28,411 nucleotides of DNA from a virus. The stretch lies in the IMG/VR virus record IMGVR_UViG_3300025141_000561, positions 1-28,411 of that record. One strand, written 5' to 3'. Below, in pieces: positions 23,561-28,411 of this stretch. The notes below the pieces were generated by a model, which ran no database searches, had not been told where the DNA came from, and saw only the letters and a program-made list of their open reading frames with translations. The first letter of the stretch is position 1; every line of letters starts with the position of its first letter. A program made the translations under genes and the position numbers.

Positions 23561-24680
23561 CCTGTTCTCTGGGATCGGCGGCTTCAGCCTGGGGCTCGAG
23601 GCAACGGGCGGATTCGATACGGTCGCATTCTGTGAGTGCGATAAGAAAGCCAGATTGGTTCTTGACAAGCATTGGCCTGGCGTAAAGCAATATGACGATG
23701 TCAAAGAACTGAATGCGTCGATCCTGGAGCAAGATGACATCAAGCCAGACATTATTTGCGGCGGATTTCCCTGCCAGGATTTGTCCTTAGCGAATAAGAA
23801 CGCATTAGGATTGGATGGAGAACGATCAGGATTATGGAGTGAATATGCAAGACTCATTGGCGAAATACGACCCAGATACGCAATCGTGGAGAACGTCGCA
23901 ACTCTGCTTTTTCGGGGGGTTGGAAGAGTACTTGGAGACTTGGCCGAGATCGGGTACGATGCAGAATGGCATTGCGTGCCAGCTTCAGCCGTTGGCGCTC
24001 CGCACCGAAGGGACAGAATCTGGATCATCGCTTATTGCAACCCCGACAGCGACGGGGAATCAATTAGCACCGAGCATGATGAAAAAGAACCCAGGGTGCA
24101 GGAACATGTTTCCCAGCCCCAGCAGGGCAACGGGGAACAAGGAAGTCATAGGAAGTCAAAGGTGCCGCAACCTGGTTGCATACGCCAAGATGTTTCCGAC
24201 ACCATGCGCGAACTCCAGGCCGAACGAAGGGAACGTCCGTCTGTTGAGGAAAAAGGTGGAGGCTGGGAAGATCAGCAGGGAAGAGGCGACAGCAATGTTG
24301 GGGAAAGACCCGTTCGAACCGCAAGGTGCGATACCCAGGAAACCGGAAGACGAAAACATGATGTTTCCGACCCCAGTGGCGAGCGATTTCAAGGGTGCCC
24401 CGTCCATAAAAGCGGTTCAAAGAAGGGCGAAAGAATCATCAAGAGGAGTAGCTTTGCCAGAGGAGTTGGCGAGACGAGGCGACACTGGGCAGTTGAACCC
24501 AACGTGGGTCGAGTGGCTAATGGGGTTCCCAACAGAGTGGACCGCATTATGCAACTTGGAAACGCAGTAGTGCCGCAGATTCCTTACCTGATCGGGCTGG
24601 CTATACTTGAACGCGAAGGGGTGACGGATGCCGGAACCAATACCAGACGAGATTTTGCAAGCTGGATTCGATGCGATTGA
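23544..24680 (+). CDS. C5-cytosine DNA methyltransferase (Dcm-type)
   Basis: 378 residues from ATG 23544. The cytosine-C5 motifs are present: LDLFSGIGGF (I), GGFPCQDLS with catalytic Cys 77 (IV), ENV 116-118 (VI), PHRRDRIWI (VIII), RVANGVPNRVDR (IX) and QLGNAVVPQ (X). It transfers a methyl group from S-adenosylmethionine to cytosine. The stretch between motifs VIII and IX (about 160-330), where the target-recognition domain should be, is low-complexity, Glu/Arg/Gly-rich and looks disordered. The same DNA encodes another protein in the next frame, which may explain this. A TET-type oxidase lies 2.8 kb downstream, suggesting that its product is modified further. Confidence 0.88.
   Translation: MFQVLDLFSGIGGFSLGLEATGGFDTVAFCECDKKARLVLDKHWPGVKQYDDVKELNASILEQDDIKPDIICGGFPCQDLSLANKNALGLDGERSGLWSEYARLIGEIRPRYAIVENVATLLFRGVGRVLGDLAEIGYDAEWHCVPASAVGAPHRRDRIWIIAYCNPDSDGESISTEHDEKEPRVQEHVSQPQQGNGEQGSHRKSKVPQPGCIRQDVSDTMRELQAERRERPSVEEKGGGWEDQQGRGDSNVGERPVRTARCDTQETGRRKHDVSDPSGERFQGCPVHKSGSKKGERIIKRSSFARGVGETRRHWAVEPNVGRVANGVPNRVDRIMQLGNAVVPQIPYLIGLAILEREGVTDAGTNTRRDFASWIRCD
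23845..24570 (+). CDS. Overprinted methyltransferase-associated protein in another frame
   Basis: ATG 23845 has GGAG at 23836-23839 and a 5-base spacer and opens 241 residues inside the methyltransferase gene, one frame over. It carries motifs I associate with a stand-alone phage/prophage protein family linked to C5 methyltransferases: SLAKYDPDTQSW, ETWPRSGTMQNG, repeated MFPTP-x-A units and NPTWVEWLMGFPTEW near the end. A 241-residue family-like frame under a true gene is unlikely by chance. Whether it is translated is not known; it could instead be the imprint of a shared ancestral sequence. Confidence 0.55.
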   Translation: MQDSLAKYDPDTQSWRTSQLCFFGGLEEYLETWPRSGTMQNGIACQLQPLALRTEGTESGSSLIATPTATGNQLAPSMMKKNPGCRNMFPSPSRATGNKEVIGSQRCRNLVAYAKMFPTPCANSRPNEGNVRLLRKKVEAGKISREEATAMLGKDPFEPQGAIPRKPEDENMMFPTPVASDFKGAPSIKAVQRRAKESSRGVALPEELARRGDTGQLNPTWVEWLMGFPTEWTALCNLETQ

Positions 24681-24792
24681 TGCGTATCGTGAACGAATTG
24701 CCATCTGCGTGATTGATGGCGAGAAGACGGAAGCCCAGGCCCGTCAAATAGCCCTGGCAGACTTCAGAAAGGGTCAACAAGATGGCGTGTGA
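24628..24792 (+). CDS. Small 54-residue helical protein
   Basis: ATG 24628, with GAAGGGG at 24615-24621 and a 6-base spacer, encodes 54 residues (MPEPIPDEILQAGF... ending RKGQQDGV), acidic and almost all helical. It overlaps the end of the methyltransferase gene and the start of the next small gene by 11 bases. No domain is recognised. Good translation signals and spacing make it a likely real gene. Confidence 0.55.
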   Translation: MPEPIPDEILQAGFDAIDAYRERIAICVIDGEKTEAQARQIALADFRKGQQDGV

Positions 24793-24979
24793 AGCTGTAG
24801 AAACCAAAGACGGGAAAGCCATTCTTACCTGCAACACGACGGACATCGCATTCGGGCCGATATTTCGGACCATCCAGGATGCTCGAGATTTCATCAGGAT
24901 CAACCGCGACCCCAGGCTGATGGCAGATGACGAGTTGGCAGAAGCACACCAGTCATATTACTCCGACAAGCCGTTATAG
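24782..24979 (+). CDS. Small 65-residue protein
   Basis: AAAGGG at 24768-24773 is 8 bases before ATG 24782. The protein is compact alpha/beta (KDGKAILTCNTTDIAFG, TIQDARDFIRIN, LAEAHQSYYS). It follows the 54-residue gene with an 11-base overlap and is followed by a terminator, so it ends the methyltransferase transcription unit. Function unknown. Confidence 0.5.
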   Translation: MACEAVETKDGKAILTCNTTDIAFGPIFRTIQDARDFIRINRDPRLMADDELAEAHQSYYSDKPL

Positions 24980-25030
24980 TTGTTCCGTCCCCGGTGGGAA
25001 GTTCAGTACAACTGGGGACACCCCTTTCGC

Positions 25031-25068
25031 AGCGGGATCAGGTTTCGGCCTGGTCCCGTTGTTTTTTT
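25031..25068 (+). terminator. Strong rho-independent terminator after methyltransferase unit
   Basis: A 12-bp stem (25031-25042 with 25049-25060, two G-T pairs) with loop TTTCGG is followed by seven T (25062-25068). Another small hairpin (AGTT-CAGTAC-AACT) lies just upstream. This separates the methyltransferase unit from the nuclease/lysis-candidate unit. Confidence 0.85.
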
Positions 25069-25095
25069 GCACGCACCTGGTCCATCAGATAGCAT
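25067..25095 (+). promoter_or_regulatory. Weak candidate promoter for the DUF1064 unit
   Basis: TTGCAC (25067-25072), a 17-base gap and TAGCAT (25090-25095) form a weak sigma70-like promoter directly after the terminator. The predicted start would be near 25102, the ATG itself, giving a nearly leaderless message. No ribosome-binding site is seen before that ATG. Confidence 0.25.
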
Positions 25096-25101
25096 CTAAT
25101 C

Positions 25102-25500
25102 ATGCCCAGGCGAATACCCCAACGTCACCCAAGAATCAAAATACCCAAGCGCAACAAGTTCAATGCGAATCCCACGATTTATCGGGGATGGCGGTTCGAC
25201 TCCAAGATGGAAGCGGAATACGCCAAGGACCTGGACAAGCTCCTGGGCTCGAGAATCGTCCTTTGGTGGCTTCGCCAGGTGCCAATCGACTTGACGGAGG
25301 ATGACCGCTACAGGGTCGATTTCCTGGTTTGCTACGCCGATGGCGAATTGGTGGCGGTAGAGGTCAAGGGGATGGAAACCGAAGCATTCCGAAGGGTCAG
25401 GAGGCTCTGGTTAAAGTACGGCCCAATGCCATTGAAAGTGGTAAAGAAGAATCGTACAACAGAGACATTATGGGATGGCGAAACCACATCAATGGAATGA
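25102..25500 (+). CDS. DUF1064 family nuclease-like protein
   Basis: 132 residues with the DUF1064 pattern: a basic start, KFNANPTIYRGWRFDSKMEA, then RVDFLVCYADGEL and AVEVKGMETEAFRRVRRL. These give the E, D and E-x-K residues of a PD-(D/E)xK nuclease fold. The family is widely found in phages near replication and DNA-processing genes and may cut branched DNA. An in-frame stop at 25090 forces a start near 25102; there is no obvious ribosome-binding site. It overlaps the next gene by 26 bases. Confidence 0.75.
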   Translation: MPRRIPQRHPRIKIPKRNKFNANPTIYRGWRFDSKMEAEYAKDLDKLLGSRIVLWWLRQVPIDLTEDDRYRVDFLVCYADGELVAVEVKGMETEAFRRVRRLWLKYGPMPLKVVKKNRTTETLWDGETTSME

Positions 25501-25783
25501 CCCTGGAATGGTTACGAACACATCGGAGTTGATATCACTGCTCGCCAGCTGCGTAGCCTCCACTGGTACATCAGCCGTAGGCCTGGCGGGAGTCATGAAC
25601 ACTGGGGGGAATACGGTGTTGTCAGAAGACACCCTTGTGCCGTTTGGCTTGTTTTTGGCAGGTTTGGCATTTACGTCAACCCTGATTTGGAAAGTTGCGA
25701 GCCATAAGGCAGCGACAGAAATGAAGTTAAAAGAGCTTGAGAAGAAGGTGGAACGGTTGGAGAGATCAGATAAGGAGAAGTGA
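25475..25783 (+). CDS. Small membrane protein with coiled coil (holin candidate)
   Basis: 102 residues from ATG 25475; ATG 25508 is an alternative, removing 11 residues. A possible first hydrophobic stretch (LISLLASCVASTGTSAVGLA) precedes a clear membrane segment (LVPFGLFLAGLAFTSTLIW), then a charged coiled coil (KLKELEKKVERLERSDKEK). Small proteins with two membrane stretches and a charged tail are typical holins, but no endolysin gene is seen nearby. It heads a run of membrane proteins. Confidence 0.5.
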   Translation: MAKPHQWNDPGMVTNTSELISLLASCVASTGTSAVGLAGVMNTGGNTVLSEDTLVPFGLFLAGLAFTSTLIWKVASHKAATEMKLKELEKKVERLERSDKEK

Positions 25784-25888
25784 ATGAACAGTCCTGGAAG
25801 ACTTGAGAGGATCGCAGCCGTTCTAGAAATAGCGGCTGTTTCTGGTTTGTTGATTGCGGTTATATTGTATTTGGTCACCAAACTATGA
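25784..25888 (+). CDS. 34-residue single-span membrane peptide
   Basis: AAGGAG is 6 bases before ATG 25784. The peptide has a charged N-terminus (MNSPGRLER) and a hydrophobic span (AAVLEIAAVSGLLIAVILYL), ending VTKL. The next gene starts inside its stop (ATGA), so the two are coupled. It may be a small holin or antiholin subunit. Excellent signals support a real gene. Confidence 0.55.
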   Translation: MNSPGRLERIAAVLEIAAVSGLLIAVILYLVTKL

Positions 25889-26475
25889 AAAACGTCATTT
25901 GCATTCTGTTCCTGGCCTCTCTTCTTTTCGGGTGTTCTTCAGCCAAAAAGGCCATAGGTAACTCTGCCCAGGTCATAAACGCCAGGTCATCAGACAGCTT
26001 GCAATATGCCACCGACATCCAGGCCGCTGCTCAATCGACGTTGGAGCTGGAATCCATCCAGAACGACCAGGTAGCCCAGGATGCCCAGGGCTTGATAATC
26101 AGCCTGGCGGGGAATATCCAGTCTGACCAGGCGTATATCCAGGCTTCGACCATCAGCATCCAGGACAACCTGCACCGGGTAGAAGACCTGACCCCCTGGT
26201 GGGCTTCAATGCTGGGAAACCTGGCGATAGCAGCCATCGTGATCGGGGTCATCATCCTGCTCTGGCAAACGGGCCTGGGGATGCTCATCAAGAAGGTGCT
26301 GTGGTCTATTGGCCTGTTCATCCCCAAGGCAACCATGAGGTCTGCCCAGGCGGACATGAAGGTGTTAGACCGGGGCCATGAGATGGCATTCCGAGAGGCA
26401 ATCGCTGTTCGTCGTTCTTCAGATCCAGCCTACGAGGCTGCACGCAACAAACTCAAACGGAAGGAAACGCAATGA
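25885..26475 (+). CDS. Phage lipoprotein with internal membrane segment
   Basis: 196 residues. An N-terminal lipoprotein signal (ILFLASLLFGC, lipid Cys 17) is followed by a helical Gln/Ala-rich region (about 30-100), a second membrane span (NLAIAAIVIGVIILLW, about 110-127) and a charged tail. The outer-membrane or periplasmic lipid anchor plus a span would suit a spanin-like lysis protein or a superinfection-exclusion protein, but it matches neither closely. It lies in the membrane-protein cluster and is dense in CCWGG. Confidence 0.55.
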   Translation: MKNVICILFLASLLFGCSSAKKAIGNSAQVINARSSDSLQYATDIQAAAQSTLELESIQNDQVAQDAQGLIISLAGNIQSDQAYIQASTISIQDNLHRVEDLTPWWASMLGNLAIAAIVIGVIILLWQTGLGMLIKKVLWSIGLFIPKATMRSAQADMKVLDRGHEMAFREAIAVRRSSDPAYEAARNKLKRKETQ

Positions 26476-26615
26476 ATTGGATTCTTTGGCTCGTAATCGG
26501 CTTTTTGGCAGGCATTTGCATGAGTGAACTTGGATGGGTCAAATGGCTCACCTGCCTGGTGCGAAAAGACTGCAAGGACGGTTGCCGTAATGCCGATAAA
26601 GGCACTGGGAAGTGA
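26472..26615 (+). CDS. 47-residue membrane protein
   Basis: ATG 26472 overlaps the lipoprotein stop (ATGA). A hydrophobic first segment (NWILWLVIGFLAGICM) precedes a short cytosolic tail with C-x3-C (DCKDGCRN). It is probably a one-span inner-membrane peptide, perhaps part of a lysis or envelope-interaction set. No family is known to me. Confidence 0.5.
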   Translation: MNWILWLVIGFLAGICMSELGWVKWLTCLVRKDCKDGCRNADKGTGK

Positions 26616-26888
26616 GTGGCAGCAAAAAGGATCATCCATGATGGTGTCGACCTGCCTGGGCCTTCCCGTTCGTTGATAACGGGAATGGCTCGAGCAGCGT
26701 ATTTGGCGATGGCATCGGGGATGTTTCTGAAGTTCAGTTCTGAATACACTGATTGGGAAGACCTGAAACCGCAGTACAAGGAGATTTGGGAGCAGGTTGC
26801 AAGGTCTGTGTATGCTGTAGTCGCAATCGAGGGTGGCGCAAAGGTGGAGGATATACCTAATGCCAAAGACAAAGACAAACCCAGCTGA
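26616..26888 (+). CDS. Small conserved-type phage protein
   Basis: 90 residues from GTG 26616, with GGGAAG 4 bases upstream. The core (ARAAYLAMASGMF, DWEDLKPQYKEIWEQVARSV) matches a pattern of short phage proteins with an invariant W-E-D and helical pair; their function is unknown to me. It directly follows the membrane peptides and overlaps the ParB-like gene by 29 bases. Confidence 0.5.
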   Translation: MAAKRIIHDGVDLPGPSRSLITGMARAAYLAMASGMFLKFSSEYTDWEDLKPQYKEIWEQVARSVYAVVAIEGGAKVEDIPNAKDKDKPS

Positions 26889-27525
26889 AATGCACATCGA
26901 GTCCCTGAGCATCCAGGACCTGGAACATGACGCCAGGAACGCCAGGGAACACGGCCATCACAACATTGAGGCCATCAAAGAGTCCTTGAGGCGATGGGGA
27001 CAACAGAAACCAATCGTCATTGACGAAGATAACGTGGTTATTGCGGGTAACGGCACCCTGGCTGCTGCAAGGGAAATGGGCTGGAGCCAGATTCAAGTCG
27101 TCAGGACCGATTTGAACGAAGCCGAGAAGCTTGGATACGCCATTGCTGACAACCGAACGGCTGAATTGGCCGATTGGGATGAGGTCCAGCTTGCTGCAAC
27201 ACTCCAGGACATCGCCCAGGAAGACATAGAATCCACGGGCTTCAGCATCAATGACCTCAATAAACTGGTTAACAGCATCAGCAAGACCCTCGAGTTGAAC
27301 ATGCCGCATGACGAGCAAACCCAGGGCCTGGTCAGTCAACCAGGCGGCCAGGGCATGCAAGCACCCCCATCACACGTCCGCATGGTCCAGTTGTTTTTCG
27401 ACGTTGACACGATTGAGCAGTACCTGGATGCGATAAAAGATGCTTCTGAGGCCCTGGGGACTGATAATCCGACCGACACCGTCCTGGGTTCATTAAAAAG
27501 GGTTGCAGGGCATGAAAACGATTGA
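26860..27525 (+). CDS. ParB-like (ParB/sulfiredoxin-fold) protein without HTH
   Basis: 221 residues from ATG 26860, with GGTGGAGG at 26842-26849 upstream. The N-terminal ParB domain is clear: ARNAREHGHHNIEAI, QQKPIVIDEDNVVIAGNGTLA (around 62-66 GNG), LGYAIADNRTAELADW. The C-terminal part is helical and lacks a typical helix-turn-helix, and no methyltransferase is fused. It overlaps the TET/JBP gene by 14 bases, so it is probably part of the DNA-modification locus. ParB/Srx-fold proteins include nucleotide-using enzymes, but a chemistry for this one is inference. Confidence 0.75.
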   Translation: MPKTKTNPAEMHIESLSIQDLEHDARNAREHGHHNIEAIKESLRRWGQQKPIVIDEDNVVIAGNGTLAAAREMGWSQIQVVRTDLNEAEKLGYAIADNRTAELADWDEVQLAATLQDIAQEDIESTGFSINDLNKLVNSISKTLELNMPHDEQTQGLVSQPGGQGMQAPPSHVRMVQLFFDVDTIEQYLDAIKDASEALGTDNPTDTVLGSLKRVAGHEND

Positions 27526-28411
27526 AGCAAAGAGGCACATGACAGACGAGGAGTGTGCCGAATATGCGGGCAAACTGCTGAATGACGGTGCGTACGACCT
27601 GGTGGTGAGGGAAGACACCCTGGTCCTCGACGAAAACGGCGATTTGCTGGTTAGATACATTCCAGGAGCGATTCCAGCCCGGTTGATCCGCCAGGGCTAC
27701 CAGGCGTTGAATGATGCCGCTGGAATGACTGATAATCGCGGTATCGCAGCTGGTATCAATGAAGACATGAGTGCCAAGACGGGTAAAAAGGTCGCTAAGT
27801 GGAAGGCGGTCAAGAAAGACGGCACTCTGAGCAACACTAACCGGGCTGAGAGCGTTATGTCGGGCATCGTCGGTTATTTCGACCGTTCCCCCAGGATGCC
27901 TTATTGCCGGCAGACCAGTTACACAGTCAAGCACCAGGAGAAATACCAGGCAGCGATTCCCATGATTGAGCACATCTCAGGCTTATTCCAGGAGCATGTG
28001 CCGGATCTGCACTCCAACCAGGCCCAGGTCACCCAGGACACAAGCAAGGATTTCGTGATCGGAGATTCGGTCTTCACGACGGTCACCGTCAATGCCAACT
28101 GGCAAACAGCTGTCCACAAGGACGTAGGAGACTACAAACAGGGCTGTGGGGTAATGACGGCCATGGAAGCTGGGAAATACGAAGGCGGATACACCTGTTT
28201 CCCCGAATATCGCCTGGCGGTGGACATGCGGACCCAAGGGGTCCTGTTCGCCAACGTCCACAGGTGGCACGGGAACACCCCTTTAGTGGGCCATCCAGGA
28301 CAATATCGTCGCCTGGCCCTGGTGTTGTATTACCGAGAGAAGATGCGTCACTGCGGAACAGCTGCTGAGGAGGTTGATCGAGCCAAAAACCGCTCTCACA
28401 ACAACCCGATG
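27512..28411 (+). CDS. TET/JBP-family 2-oxoglutarate/Fe(II) dioxygenase (3' end cut off)
   Basis: 300 residues of an open frame run to the right edge without a stop. The core fits the TET/JBP dioxygenase fold: TVTVNANWQTAVHKDVGDY with metal ligands His 202 and Asp 204, then GKYEGGYTCFPEYRLAVD, VHRWHGNT with the third ligand His 253, and QYRRLALVLYYRE with a probable 2-oxoglutarate Arg (266/267). The family oxidises 5-methyl groups of pyrimidines in DNA. With the C5-methyltransferase in the same region, 5-methylcytosine is the likely substrate. The N-terminal 170 residues are typical of phage members. Downstream tailoring genes may lie beyond the window. Confidence 0.85.
   Translation, partial: MKTIEAKRHMTDEECAEYAGKLLNDGAYDLVVREDTLVLDENGDLLVRYIPGAIPARLIRQGYQALNDAAGMTDNRGIAAGINEDMSAKTGKKVAKWKAVKKDGTLSNTNRAESVMSGIVGYFDRSPRMPYCRQTSYTVKHQEKYQAAIPMIEHISGLFQEHVPDLHSNQAQVTQDTSKDFVIGDSVFTTVTVNANWQTAVHKDVGDYKQGCGVMTAMEAGKYEGGYTCFPEYRLAVDMRTQGVLFANVHRWHGNTPLVGHPGQYRRLALVLYYREKMRHCGTAAEEVDRAKNRSHNNPM

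Overview
The window is a contiguous piece of a tailed double-stranded DNA bacteriophage (Caudoviricetes) or a closely related prophage. Every supported gene lies on the + strand, genes are packed with ATGA/TGATG/TAATG overlaps, and the order follows phage logic: head, connector, tail, host-attachment proteins, then replication, accessory and DNA-modification genes. No tail-sheath, integrase, tRNA, rRNA or CRISPR was seen, so a long non-contractile (siphovirus-like) tail is the best guess. The host cannot be named from this sequence. Portal and terminase would lie to the left of base 1, and the last gene runs off the right end.

Layout. 1-2600: end of a protease/scaffold gene with a likely nested scaffold start, a small decoration-type protein and the major capsid protein, closed by a hairpin terminator. 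2693-7612: head-tail connector proteins, a tail-tube-like protein, a tail-assembly chaperone pair joined by a programmed -1 frameshift (A AAA AAG plus a downstream stem), a carbohydrate-binding-like tail protein, a tail-terminator-like protein and a short tape-measure-like protein. 7622-16662: two large tail/baseplate proteins, small fibre-like proteins, a cysteine-rich 644-aa protein, a zinc-finger-like protein, a metallophosphoesterase and a conserved small phage protein. 16721-17211: small genes. 17222-17293: a candidate promoter/operator overlapping a strong terminator.

17313-20178 is a recombination/replication block: an OB-fold-containing protein of a widespread phage family, a helix-turn-helix protein, a winged-helix-like protein, a DUF1376 replication protein and a DnaC-like helicase loader. 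20406-23560 is an accessory block in which several genes have their own structured leader. It includes a GHKL (Hsp90/MutL-type) ATPase that carries a C-terminal metzincin-like zinc-protease motif. 23544-28411 holds a C5-cytosine methyltransferase with a second family-like protein overprinted in another frame, small genes, a DUF1064 nuclease, a run of tiny membrane proteins plus a lipoprotein (lysis candidates), a ParB-like protein and a partial TET/JBP-family 2-oxoglutarate/Fe(II) dioxygenase.

The most interesting reading is a cytosine hypermodification locus: the methyltransferase would make 5-methylcytosine in phage DNA and the TET/JBP enzyme would oxidise it, with further tailoring enzymes expected beyond the right edge. 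The DNA next to this locus is locally very rich in CCWGG. Other standouts are the overprinted methyltransferase gene, the GHKL-metzincin fusion, a peptide motif shared by the capsid N-terminus and the protease-scaffold linker, the frameshift signal, and a repeated leader hairpin.
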